From Bacteroidota bacterium (GTDB lineage Bacteria; Bacteroidota; Ignavibacteria; Palsa-1295), in assembly GCA_030706745.1 (NCBI GenBank), contig JAUZNX010000002.1:62001-126000 (forward strand): a stretch of DNA of 64,000 nt, written 5' to 3'. A program made the position numbers and the translations under genes. The notes beneath the pieces are model-generated. The model searched no databases, was not told where the DNA came from, and saw only the letters and a program-made list of their open reading frames with translations. This document shows, piece after piece, positions 53,728 to 63,300 of this stretch; within the stretch, counting starts at the first letter, position 1; every line of letters starts with the position of its first letter.

Positions 53728-56700
53728 ATGAATCGGCCGTTTTCTTTACTCGCCACACTCTCCGTTTTCCTCCTCTGTGCTCTTGCTGGCATTGCCAACG
53801 ATGCGAGCGCGCAGTCCCAACGTCTTAGTCTTTCGACAGATGTCTCGCCACGGTCGATTATCGTCAAGTTTCCGAGCGCTGCTGCGATGCAGGATACTGC
53901 TCTTCTGGCGCGGTTAAGCGGTGTCAGTGGTAGCCGTGACATCATTCGGCCAGTCTTTAAGAATCACTCTGTTGCTGTGGGCTTTAGCCTGCGGAGTTCC
54001 GATCCGTTCGGTCTTTCACGAATTGTGCAGGTGCCGCTCCGTGAAGGGGTGAATGCTCAGGATGCTGTTCGAGCACTCGCCGTTGGCAACGCATTCGAGT
54101 ATGTCGAGCCCAATTTCCGGTACCACCTCGAAGGGACAGTTGTCCCCAACGATTCGCTCTTCAGTGGTCAGTGGTGGCTCCGGAATATTCATGCGCCCGA
54201 GGCATGGACAATTACCGAAGGGGACTCCACGATCAAGATCGGCTTCGTCGATACGGGTATCGATTGGCTTCATCCCGATCTCAAGAATCAACTCGCAGTC
54301 AATCCACTCGAAGACATCAATCATAACGGTTATTTTGATCCATGGCCAAATGACCAGTTAGGGATCGATGCGCGCGGCGATACCGTCACGGGCGATCTTG
54401 ATGGAATCGATCATGATGGCAACGGCTACGCAAACGATGTGATCGGGTATAATTTTGTCGATCAGGAAATTCCGAATGTCGGCCACTGGTCTGGCCGCGA
54501 TGCCATTCCGGTGGACGAGAATGGGCATGGGACCGCAGTGGCTGGAGTTCTTGCGGCGGAGCAGAACAATCACACTGGTGTGAGCGGCGTCGCACCAAAG
54601 TGCAAGCTTGTCGCACTCCGTGCCTTCACTGCGGATGGCGCCGGTGAGGATGATGATATTGCTTCTGCCATTGTCTATGCCGCCGATAACGGCGTCCGCA
54701 TCCTCAATCTCTCGTTTGGTGATGTTATTCCGTCACTCATGCAGCGGGATGCCATTCGCTACGCCACCAGCAAGGGGATGCTAGTGTTCGCTTCAAGCGG
54801 TAATGCCGGTGGAGATGGACCACATTATCCTTCGGATTTCGATGATGTTGTTTCGGTCGGTGGCACTTCGAATTATCCCTCTGAAGATGCACTCTACGGA
54901 TTCACGACGCATGGTGAAGGAATGGATGTCGTCGCGCCCGGAGAGAATGTGCTCACGACCTGGCCCAACGGCCATTACCAGAGTCTTGCCGGTACAAGCA
55001 TGAGTTCTCCGATCGCCGCTGGAGTGGCTGCGCTCTTGCTTTCGGAACATCCGAGTTACACGTCGCTTGAATTGCGTTCGGTCCTCGCATCGACCGCTCA
55101 GGATGTCTTCACGCCGGGATACGATCATTACAGCGCCAACGGTCGTGTCGATGCGCTTCGTGCGCTTACCTATCCGGGCGGCGCGGCGATAAAGATTACT
55201 TCGCCGAACGTGCGCGATGAATTTCACATGGGTGATACCATTCGCATTGCCGGCAGTGCGATGTCAACGCTCTTCGCGAGCTACTCGATTGATTACGCTC
55301 GCGGCAACAATCCCGATACAAATCCATCGGTCAACAATTGGAGGAACATTGCGACCGGAAGTTCGCAGATGCTCGATAGCTTGCTTGCAACGTGGGACAC
55401 TCATGACATTACACAAACCGGAGAGTACACACTTCGCTTAGTCGTTCGGTCGAGTGACCGACGTACGACCGAGGAGCATGTGATCGTTCGGCTCGCGAGT
55501 ACACCGCCGCGATTCCAGGCATTCGAAGTGGATTCCGTCTTTGCCAATGGCGACCGTGGATTGCTGGTCCGAGCAAATTCGGATCTGTTCACGCAACTCG
55601 AGGTGCAGTATGCCGCACCCGGTGCGGGTGTTTCCAGCAAACTCGATGACAAGACCGGACGCGAACATGCGGTGCTCATTAAACGCGAGGAGGCGCAGGT
55701 CGGCGTGCCGCTAACGATCACGGCTATACTTCGCGCGCCGAACGGAGACACGAGCACGATGCGGTCAACTGCAACGATACTCGATCAAGCATTCTCCGAT
55801 CAGGGCTTTGCCCAACAGCCGTATTCATTGCCGGCGGGCTATGTGCTGGATACGGTCCTTTCGACACCTGGAGGCGATAATGTTGTGATGCTGAATTACG
55901 CTGAGCAACAGATCAAAGTATTCTCGTTCGATGGGCATGCATTTCATGCTGTTGATTCTCTGGCCGACACTTCATTTCCGATCGCACTTGGAAATTCCAT
56001 GGGCGACGGAAAGCCAGAACTGATGACCGAGTATCTTGGAAGCTGTCCCGCGCTCTCGTGCGGCACGACACGTGTCTACAAACAGAATGCTGCACACACT
56101 CTTCTGGGGGATCTGATTTTTCGAAGTGATACGATTCGCGGCAGCACGTTCGCCAAACTTGCTCCGGATGGTAAGCAGCAGATTGTCGGCATGATCGACA
56201 GCTCGTACCGTGCTTATGAATACAGCAACGGCATTTATCAATTGCTGGGCACGATGGTGAACACAGCGCCGACGACATATTACAATCCCTCCGGATCCTA
56301 TAACCCGAATGGACAACCGAACTCCGCGCACGCCGATCTGGACGGAAAGGGATACGAGAATCTGATCACGCTGGATGCGGCCGGAAGCCTTGTAGTATAT
56401 GCCTATGATGCCTCGTCCCCGACCCGATTCAAGCCTGTCTTCATCGATGCCAATGCCGCGAGCGCCGATGGATCACTCGTAGCGACCGGTGATTTCGATG
56501 GCGATGGCAGGCCTGATATTGCGTATGCGTTTCATCCGATTGGATCGGAGTTCGATACGACCGGCGATGAGCCAGCACAATTCTGGACCATTCGGGTGCT
56601 CCGAAATAAAGGCGGGATGACCTTCGAGCGAATCATGGAGGAGCAATTCTTCGATCGAAGTACATTCTCCGGCGGATTCGGCTCTTCCTGTGTCTCCAGT

Positions 56701-58113
56701 GTGCCTAACATTACTGGTGGTCGCGCGAGACAACTTGCGCTTACACTTTTTCCGAATTTCTATTTGATGGAATTCGATTCGGCGTCACAAACGATGAAGC
56801 CAATCTGGCGATTTCCACTTGCATCATCAGCACGCGGCCCGATCGCGTGGGATTTCGATCGCAATGGCAAGCGCGAACTCGGATTCCTGGCTGGTGACTC
56901 TGTTCGCTTTTTCGAGCCGATTGGTACGCTCGCTTCTCGGGTACCATCGCCTGGAGGACTCCTCGTCTCGCCACGCGATACGAATCGTGTTGACATGGAA
57001 TGGGCGCCAGTCGAACGTGCAACGAGTTACCAGGTTCTGAGAGCCGATCCCGGAGATAATGGCTACACGATCATCGATACTTCGCTCGTACCAAGGTATT
57101 CCGATACCACAGTCAGCAACAATGAAGTCCATATCTATTCTGTCGCGGCTGTCTCTTCCAACTTCCGGGTTGACACAAGTCTTGCGGCGTTTGGCGTTGA
57201 AGCGCTGGTACATCCGATGCCGAGACTGATCAGCGCATCCGCCGCGAATCACTCCGTGTCAGTTCGCACCTCACAACCGCTCCGGACCGCACGGCCTGCG
57301 GCCGGATGGATTAGGATTGATGATTCGATTTCTCCAGAGTCAATCGCGATGAGTTCGGATAGCGAGATGGTGCTTGGTCTTGCCGGACCACTCATCGCTG
57401 GCGCACATTCATTGCGCGCGCGGTCGTTCGGACTTCGAGATTACTACAATTCTCCATTCGATACAGCGCATTCGGTTGTCTTTACTGTCTCATCGGATAC
57501 CACGCCGTATCGGTTCTACATCGTACGCTGGACCTTTACGCAATCTTCCAGCGGTCTGCGGATTCATGTTGTATTCAATCAAACGCCGGGGCCCAATGGT
57601 CTTGATGTCGTGCATTATACCCTCACACCGTATGGGACGCTTGTTGCTGTCGAGCGCGACCCTGCGGATGCGAACGCACTTTATATCGATGTGGCGCCAG
57701 GTGTGAATTTGGTCGCGCTCGGAGTGCCCTTCGTGCTGTGTGTCAAGGGAATTGAAAGCGCGCGCAACATACCACTCGATGAACAAGAAGGGGATTGCGT
57801 CGGCATTTCATTCACGGAGCCTAACCTTGACAACGTCATGGTCTATCCGAATCCCGCGAAGGAATCGGATGGCCTGCTAACCTTCGCCAGACTCACCGCT
57901 CAGGCAGATATTCGGATCTACACGATGGACATGCACTTCATCCGGCACATTGTAACTTCCGAAAAGCAAGGGGGAGCCGTCTGGGATATGCGTGATGAAA
58001 ATGGCGGCAGGGTTGAAAGCGGGATGTACCTCTATTTTGTGACCGGAAAGAATGACGCTGGCGATAACGTCGAGGGCAAGCCAGCGAAGTTCGTGATCGT
58101 TGGTGACCAATAG
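53728..58113 (+). CDS. Secreted subtilisin-like (S8) protease with type IX sorting domain
   Basis: This 1461-residue protein has a signal peptide of about 29 residues (ends NDASAQ) and an inhibitor-like propeptide to about residue 140. The S8 catalytic domain has Asp175 (FVDTGIDWLHP), His267 (NGHGTAVAGV) and Ser424 (GTSMSSPIAAG). An immunoglobulin-like region follows, then an FG-GAP/VCBS-like propeller with DFDGDGRPDIAYAF and DLDGKGYENLI at about 720-1080, a fibronectin-like stretch (VDMEWAPVERATSYQVLRAD), and a type A sorting domain starting VYPNPAKESDG. It is probably an exported degradative enzyme and looks complete and active. Confidence 0.95.
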   Translation: MNRPFSLLATLSVFLLCALAGIANDASAQSQRLSLSTDVSPRSIIVKFPSAAAMQDTALLARLSGVSGSRDIIRPVFKNHSVAVGFSLRSSDPFGLSRIVQVPLREGVNAQDAVRALAVGNAFEYVEPNFRYHLEGTVVPNDSLFSGQWWLRNIHAPEAWTITEGDSTIKIGFVDTGIDWLHPDLKNQLAVNPLEDINHNGYFDPWPNDQLGIDARGDTVTGDLDGIDHDGNGYANDVIGYNFVDQEIPNVGHWSGRDAIPVDENGHGTAVAGVLAAEQNNHTGVSGVAPKCKLVALRAFTADGAGEDDDIASAIVYAADNGVRILNLSFGDVIPSLMQRDAIRYATSKGMLVFASSGNAGGDGPHYPSDFDDVVSVGGTSNYPSEDALYGFTTHGEGMDVVAPGENVLTTWPNGHYQSLAGTSMSSPIAAGVAALLLSEHPSYTSLELRSVLASTAQDVFTPGYDHYSANGRVDALRALTYPGGAAIKITSPNVRDEFHMGDTIRIAGSAMSTLFASYSIDYARGNNPDTNPSVNNWRNIATGSSQMLDSLLATWDTHDITQTGEYTLRLVVRSSDRRTTEEHVIVRLASTPPRFQAFEVDSVFANGDRGLLVRANSDLFTQLEVQYAAPGAGVSSKLDDKTGREHAVLIKREEAQVGVPLTITAILRAPNGDTSTMRSTATILDQAFSDQGFAQQPYSLPAGYVLDTVLSTPGGDNVVMLNYAEQQIKVFSFDGHAFHAVDSLADTSFPIALGNSMGDGKPELMTEYLGSCPALSCGTTRVYKQNAAHTLLGDLIFRSDTIRGSTFAKLAPDGKQQIVGMIDSSYRAYEYSNGIYQLLGTMVNTAPTTYYNPSGSYNPNGQPNSAHADLDGKGYENLITLDAAGSLVVYAYDASSPTRFKPVFIDANAASADGSLVATGDFDGDGRPDIAYAFHPIGSEFDTTGDEPAQFWTIRVLRNKGGMTFERIMEEQFFDRSTFSGGFGSSCVSSVPNITGGRARQLALTLFPNFYLMEFDSASQTMKPIWRFPLASSARGPIAWDFDRNGKRELGFLAGDSVRFFEPIGTLASRVPSPGGLLVSPRDTNRVDMEWAPVERATSYQVLRADPGDNGYTIIDTSLVPRYSDTTVSNNEVHIYSVAAVSSNFRVDTSLAAFGVEALVHPMPRLISASAANHSVSVRTSQPLRTARPAAGWIRIDDSISPESIAMSSDSEMVLGLAGPLIAGAHSLRARSFGLRDYYNSPFDTAHSVVFTVSSDTTPYRFYIVRWTFTQSSSGLRIHVVFNQTPGPNGLDVVHYTLTPYGTLVAVERDPADANALYIDVAPGVNLVALGVPFVLCVKGIESARNIPLDEQEGDCVGISFTEPNLDNVMVYPNPAKESDGLLTFARLTAQADIRIYTMDMHFIRHIVTSEKQGGAVWDMRDENGGRVESGMYLYFVTGKNDAGDNVEGKPAKFVIVGDQ

Positions 58114-58159
58114 GTCTGATTTGACTCATTCGTCTGGTTTGCTAAGGTCCTAACCCTTT

Positions 58160-58224
58160 TGTGGATAACTTTTTAGCTTTCCCACAGTTTTCTTTTTGCT
58201 TGAAATGTGTCAAATTGTGGGGAA
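58160..58224. promoter_or_regulatory. Cluster of DnaA-box-like 9-mers
   Basis: TGTGGATAA at 58160-58168 is an exact inverse DnaA box. TTTCCCACA (58178-58186) and TGTGGGGAA (58216-58224) are two-mismatch relatives, one on each strand. An AT-rich stretch (58260-58290) follows. It could be a DnaA-regulated promoter for the RlpA-like gene, or an origin-like site. No dnaA, dnaN or other usual origin neighbours are in the window. Confidence 0.35.
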
Positions 58225-58259
58225 TTGTGCTGACCTCATAAATTACTTTAAGTGAGGGC

Positions 58260-58290
58260 TTGACTTTTCTTATTTATCAATATATATTTG
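58260..58290 (+). promoter_or_regulatory. Bacteroidota-type promoter of the RlpA-like gene
   Basis: TTGAC at 58260-58264 and TATATTTG at 58283-58290 give the best-formed -33/-7 pair in the window. Initiation near 58295 would leave a leader of only about 10 nt, which includes GAAGAAAG before ATG 58305. Confidence 0.65.
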
Positions 58291-58304
58291 TGGTTCGAAG
58301 AAAG

Positions 58305-58709
58305 ATGAACGCTCGAAGAATCGTCATTATCGCTGCTGTTTTGAGTCTCACTTCGGTGGTTCTCAGTTCGTGCGCGGTGCACTCGACAATTCGGGCGGTT
58401 GCGACTCAGGAAGGCCTCGCTTCTTATTATTCGAACGACTTCCAGGGCCGCAGAACCTCGAGCGGTGAGATCTTTGACAATAGTCGTTTTACAGCGGCGC
58501 ACCGCACATATCCGTTTGGGACTGTCGTGCGGGTCACGAATCTTGAAAGTGACGCCGTCGTGACGGTTCGAATTAACGATCGCGGGCCGGTTAAGCCCGA
58601 GCGGATCATCGATCTCAGTTATGCGGCAGCGCAGAAGCTCGGAATTCTTCGAAGCGGCTTGGGCCATGTGAGGATCGATGTCGTGGAATGGGGCCGGCCG
58701 TCATCATGA
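58305..58709 (+). CDS. RlpA-like lipoprotein with double-psi beta-barrel
   Basis: This 134-residue protein starts at ATG 58305; an in-frame TTG at 58260 is part of the promoter. A lipoprotein signal ends in VVLSSC. The mature protein is a single RlpA-type double-psi beta-barrel: GLASYYSNDFQGRRTSSGE, FTAAHRTYPFGTVVRVTN, and VRINDRGPVKPERIIDLSYAAA with the catalytic-type Asp. RlpA proteins cut peptide-free glycan at the septum or bind it. There is no SPOR domain, so it may be recruited differently. It is probably monocistronic. Confidence 0.9.
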   Translation: MNARRIVIIAAVLSLTSVVLSSCAVHSTIRAVATQEGLASYYSNDFQGRRTSSGEIFDNSRFTAAHRTYPFGTVVRVTNLESDAVVTVRINDRGPVKPERIIDLSYAAAQKLGILRSGLGHVRIDVVEWGRPSS

Positions 58710-58724
58710 ATTGTATAAGAGTGG

Positions 58725-58926
58725 GCATGCGGATGTCGAACGGAGCGGTGGCTATGGTTGTCATAGGGGCAAGCTTCCTTAGCGGGAAGCTGGCAGCTAA
58801 CGCTGACGTTTCGTTCGCTCCGCCCCGCGGCGTTCGTCTATAATCCGGACTCTGGGTCTGGACTGAGCTCTCAGGACGAGCGTCGCGGGGCGGAGATTCT
58901 TCCCCCCAATCGACTATGCCGCATGC
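58725..58926. ncRNA. Candidate structured RNA or miniature mobile element, about 200 bp
   Basis: Nested pairing can be drawn by eye. An outer helix joins GCATGCGG (58725-58732) with CCGCATGC (58919-58926), then GTCGA (58735-58739) with TCGAC (58910-58914). It encloses three hairpins: CTATG/CATAG (about 58752-58766), AGCTTCC/GGGAAGCT (about 58772-58791), and a 21-bp arm pair at 58818-58838 and 58875-58895 with only two differences. GCATGCGG is also an 8-bp direct repeat at both ends (58725 and 58921), as a target-site duplication would be. It does not match RNase P, SRP or tmRNA motifs I know. Strand unknown. Confidence 0.45.
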
Positions 58927-59254
58927 GGTATTGCCCTGGCTTTTGCGCAGGTCGTGAAGATTTTTTGAAAAAAGATTCAGAATAGGTGTAACAAAAGTCG
59001 AAATCCGAAGTTATTCGGGTGCCTCCTTAGAACGAGATCGGTACGGCATTCATAAATGTCGGTGGTTTCGGGATGTGGTAGGCTCCTTTGACTGCCAAAG
59101 AAAACCTGTTTTTCGCGCCGCGAGCGATTTGCATCGTATATTTGCACGAGCTTTTACTCTGCGGCAAGCACTTTATCCCACGATAAGGCGCTGCGATAGT
59201 CAGGTGCGTTCGGAGGTGGACAGTGTCCATAGGGCCGGGTGCAAGTGAGGACGA
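58927..59254. other. 328-bp gap between the structured element and tRNA-Arg
   Basis: I see no gene. A short A/T inverted repeat (ATTTTTTGAAAAAAGAT, near 58961) and a TATATTTG box (59137-59144) are the only notable sites. A minus-strand frame at 59027-59365 runs through the tRNA and is not a gene. Confidence 0.5.
59137..59144 (+). promoter_or_regulatory. Bacteroidota-type -7 box (TATATTTG) upstream of tRNA-Arg
   Basis: This exact TAnnTTTG element would start transcription near 59149, about 105 nt before tRNA-Arg. The leader is longer than usual for a tRNA, so either it is processed or the site serves a small RNA between 59149 and 59254. Confidence 0.35.
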
Positions 59255-59328
59255 GCGCCCGTAGTTCAACTGGATAGAACGTTGGATTCCGGTTCCAAAG
59301 GCTGAGGGTTCAAGTCCTTCCGGGCGCG
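59255..59328 (+). tRNA. tRNA-Arg (anticodon CCG)
   Basis: This is a 74-nt cloverleaf: acceptor GCGCCCG/CGGGCGC, D stem GTTC/GAAC, anticodon stem TTGGA/TCCAA with loop TTCCGGT (anticodon CCG), T stem GAGGG/CCTTC with loop TTCAAGT, and discriminator G. CCA is not encoded. Confidence 0.95.
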
Positions 59329-59392
59329 CAACTTTCGAAGGTACGAAACTGACGTTACGAGACACTAGACGAGACGATAGTTAGAGCACTGA

Positions 59393-60124
59393 ATGATTCG
59401 ATCGCAACGAGACCTCGCTGAAGTTCAGCGACCGACACGAGATCTAACGCAAATGGAGAAGCTCCTGCTGCGTTACGAAGACACGCGCGAATGGGTACGC
59501 AATAATCAGCGTCTCCTCTCGGGCGTTGCCGTCGTCTTGGTAGCGATTATCGCGGGACTCTGGTGGTGGGCGGGACAGGTCAAGCAGAACAACGAGCGGG
59601 CTGCGACCTACACCACACGCGTCATGAATTACTATCTCAGTGGGGACTACCGCCATGCGATCGATGGCGATCAATCGCGCAAAGTCTCTGGCGAGCCCTT
59701 ATATGGCTTGCGGTACATTGTCAAGGAGTACGGATCGAGTGCTGCAGCAACCGAAGCTGCACTTGCGCTCGGCAATTCCTACTATTATTTGGGCAAGTAC
59801 GATAGTGCCGGTATCGCATATAATGCCGCTCCAACCAACGACGATCCAGTGATGACCTCGTCGATCGAAGCGGGAAAAGCAGCTATTTTGGAGCACGGCA
59901 GTAACAAAATCGAAGCAGCGAAGTTATTCGAGAAGGCGGCCGGGCGCGACAAGACCAATCCGTTTAATGCGGAATATCTTGTTGATGCCGCAAAGGACTA
60001 CCAGGGGGCCAAGCAAACGGACGAAGCTGTCCGAGTTTGGCGGAAGATCCTGGCAGACTATCCGGCGACACAGTATGACGATCAGGCGAAGCGAGAGCTG
60101 ACCCGGCTGAACGTCGAACTGTAA
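59393..60124 (+). CDS. Membrane-anchored tetratricopeptide repeat protein
   Basis: This 243-residue protein has a charged cytoplasmic N-terminus of about 45 residues and one membrane helix (VAVVLVAIIAGLWWWAG, about 46-62). Four to five TPR-like helix pairs follow (ALALGNSYYYLGKYDSAGIAY, AGKAAILEHGSNKIEAAKLF, EYLVDAAKDYQGAKQTDEAVRV). The topology resembles YfgM-type proteins that associate with the Sec translocon and periplasmic chaperones. This fits a genome rich in exported proteins but is inference. It starts 64 bp after tRNA-Arg. Confidence 0.85.
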   Translation: MIRSQRDLAEVQRPTRDLTQMEKLLLRYEDTREWVRNNQRLLSGVAVVLVAIIAGLWWWAGQVKQNNERAATYTTRVMNYYLSGDYRHAIDGDQSRKVSGEPLYGLRYIVKEYGSSAAATEAALALGNSYYYLGKYDSAGIAYNAAPTNDDPVMTSSIEAGKAAILEHGSNKIEAAKLFEKAAGRDKTNPFNAEYLVDAAKDYQGAKQTDEAVRVWRKILADYPATQYDDQAKRELTRLNVEL

Positions 60125-60213
60125 AGCGGACAAACAAAGTGTATTGAAACATCGCTGCGGGTCTTTGGCCTTCAAACCGTCAATGGCTCGCGTAGCGAAA
60201 ATAGTGATAACCG

Positions 60214-60221
60214 TAAATTTG
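60214..60221 (+). promoter_or_regulatory. Bacteroidota-type -7 box (TAAATTTG)
   Basis: This exact TAnnTTTG element predicts a start near 60226 and a leader of about 93 nt for the giant beta-helix gene. Confidence 0.5.
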
Positions 60222-60318
60222 AGTCCATTCACAACGGGATATGCAATTCATTGACACGACCGGTCCCGCACGCCCAGAGAGCGGCGGCGGCGTAAGGAAA
60301 AGTTCAAACGGAGGCATT

Positions 60319-63300
60319 ATGCATCGTTTCCTGACCCTTCGGGCAACGTTACGCGTCGCGTACGTTACCCTCCTCGTTGCTGCCGGCCTTGTGCTTGCTC
60401 AGAGCCAGTCGCATGCGCAGTACTTTAAGCGCATTAGCGGCTATCTGACGCCGGGTAACACCAACGTCTTCTATCCGCGCGTGCCGGGTAACTCCCTGCG
60501 CGACACGATCTACGAGATTGCCGGCACCTACAATGTGTCCGGTACTCTGACGATCATGGAAGGCGCTGAAGTCCACTTCCTTCCGAACGGCCGCGTTATC
60601 GATTCGTCGTGTGGCGTGATTCGCGCGGATGGATTCACGGGCCTCAACCGGCGCATTCTCTTCCGCGGGATTCCGATTAATCAGAACTCCTACGAATGGG
60701 GTCATTTCCTGATTCTTCCGGGAGCCAACGCCTATTTTGCCAATTGCCGTTTCGTCAACTTCCGGAAACGGACGCTGGTCGATACGACATTGATCTATGG
60801 TGGTGCGCCTGGCAGTCAGGCCTACACGAATAGCGTCGCGATCAACAACGCGGCTAACGGCGTCGGCGGCGTTATTTGCACGTTCGCGCGCAACACGTAC
60901 TTATATGACATCATCGTCGATAGCTGCCAGGCTTCGTTCCGAGGCGGCGCATTCGCATTCCTTCAACAGCCGGCGAATTTCGTCGACCCGACGAACTGCG
61001 TGCCGAACGATGACGGCCGTCTCGCGCTCGTCGCGTCTCCGACTCCGCAGGTGCAAAAGCTCGTCATTCGTGATACGCGCGTCTACAATAATGAAGTTGT
61101 ACGGACCGCACCTCCTGCGAACAACATCACGGACGTTGTCGCGCTGGGTGGTGCCATTTACATTGCGTCGAATACCAACGCGATTTCGAGCGCGAACTTC
61201 GTAACCGGTCGGCTGGGCTATGACACGAATGGTGTCGTTGCGCAGACATCGGACAACATTTTGATCGAGCGCTGCTCTGCGACAAATGCACTCACCGGTG
61301 CGAATGAAGTCGCCAAGGGTGGTGGCATTTACGTTGGTAGCAACTCGGCGCTGTACATTTCGAGTGCAACGTTTAATAATGATTCGGCGATTGCCGCATC
61401 CGCAGACTACAATGCATGGGGCGGTGGTATTGCGGTCAGCGCAAGCTCGGGCCCACAGGGTACGAACTCTGTTCCGACGACCCTCGCCGATCGCGCTCCT
61501 GGTCTGACGATTTACAAGACTGCAAACTTCAACACATGCGTTGCCGGTCTCGGTGGCGCAGTGATGCTCGATTGCCCGGCGGGCGCCGGCGGACCGAGCC
61601 TTGTTCGTGGACCGGTGCTGAATATCGATGGTGAGCATTGGGTGCCAGCGGGCGCACAATCGGCCGAATATCCGCTCGGGTTCACAGCAGGCAGCACGAT
61701 TCCGTATCGTGATTCTGGCCTGATCATTTTCCAGAACAACGTTGCCAACGTCGATGGCGGTGCGATTTACACCTCCTATCACACGTTCGTCAATGGCTAC
61801 CTTGCTCCGCAGAACTTCCCGTGGCCCGGCGGCAACCGCCCGGTCGAACTTCGCGTGAAGTTCCTCAATAACGTGGCTGCTGTCGGTGGTGGTAGTATCT
61901 TCATCAATGACAATGGATACGGTCCTTACACGGTACCCGGCGGCGTCGCTGTGACTCAAACGGGTCCTGGCATTCTGTCGAACCATCGCGTATGGCATCA
62001 AGGGAATTCCGTTAATGCATACGATCCGCGCGTGCTGCCGACAAAGAGTCTGGCGCAGCGCTCCACGATCGCTCAGTCTGCCTTAGGTGGTGGTGCTGAG
62101 TGGCTTGGAATGACCGATTCGACCTACGCGACTGAATACAATAGCAATCTTGTCATCGGCGGTAACGGCGGTGCGGTTGCGATGGTAGGTCAGGTTTCGA
62201 ATAACCAGATTGCAGTCATTAACCGCTACTTCGTAGAAGAAGGCTACCAGATCGGCAAGCCGAACCAGTCACCGATTCCTTCAGACCCGCGCCAGTTGAC
62301 GCGCTTCCTGAACAATCAGTGCTATATGGGCGCCGATTCTACCGCCGAGGTTGGCAGTTATATTAACAGTGGAGGTCAAACTTCGCATGCCCGTGGCGGT
62401 GGTATCTATCTGAAGATCACGAACCCACAGACTCTGTTTGTGCAGTACGACTCAACATTCTTGAGCCGTGTTCGCCTCGAGCAGAATACTGCATTCACAG
62501 GTTCTGCCATCTTCTCTGATAATTTTGACCTTCGGTTCATCACGAACCTCTGCCTGATCGCGAACAATCTTTCCACATCGAAAGCTGTGGCTGATACCGA
62601 TCTTGATGCGACAGGGATTTCAAATCCATACAATTTGAACTCCGGTGCTACAATTTGGGCCGAGTTTGAAGGAACACTGCCGTCGTATAATGCTGCGTCG
62701 CGTAACGATGCTATCTATGACAATGTCGGCCGTTACATCCTTCGGTTGCCGGTTTCGCAAATCCAGGGCTTAGGCGGCACAGATACAATGCGCGGCCTCT
62801 TCTGGGGCGAGACAGGACCGAACGTGATCACGCAGATTAACCCACCGAATGGTGCCGAGCAGTCAACCTTCTTTATTGACTACTTCAATGGATGCTTTGG
62901 TAAGGAAATTATTCCTCCGCAGCCACCACCATATGGTGTCTACGAACCGAATAGCAATCCGTCGCAGGGTTATGCACCGCCACCGATTGGGCTCCTGCCA
63001 GATACCACGCTCATGGAAGGTCGCGTCTATGACGTCTATGATCTCGGAACCTCCATGCGAGTTGCCGATTACAACAATCGCCGCATGGCCCCCAGCGAAG
63101 ACATCGCACTTGGCCTGCCGAACGATTTGATGCGCATGCATCGCTATACACGGAACATCTTTGATCTTGATCCAGTGTATGTCAGTAAGATCGATCCTAA
63201 CCAAACGGATTTCGTCGGACCGCACCCGCTTGGCTACCCGCTGTTCCTGCAGGCTGATGTTTCAGCGGCAGACAGCAACCGCGATGCGTATGCAAAGAAT

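Noticed and set aside
58113-58305. Chromosomal replication origin
   Set aside because: Only one exact DnaA box and no origin-linked genes; kept only as a DnaA-box cluster.
58710-58926. RNase P RNA, SRP RNA or tmRNA
   Set aside because: I looked for GAGGAAAGTCC and ACAGNRA (RNase P), the GGAAGCA-type SRP loop and a tmRNA tag with tRNA-like ends; none is present.
59027-59365. Minus-strand frame of 112 codons
   Set aside because: It runs through the complete tRNA-Arg gene; part of its translation (ARPEGLEPSAFGTGIQ) is the usual shadow of a tRNA and is often mis-annotated.
60901-62001. Minus-strand frame of 366 codons inside the beta-helix gene
   Set aside because: It is antisense to a continuous coding frame with signal peptide and repeats, and is very Arg/Cys-rich, as expected of a shadow in C-ending codon DNA.
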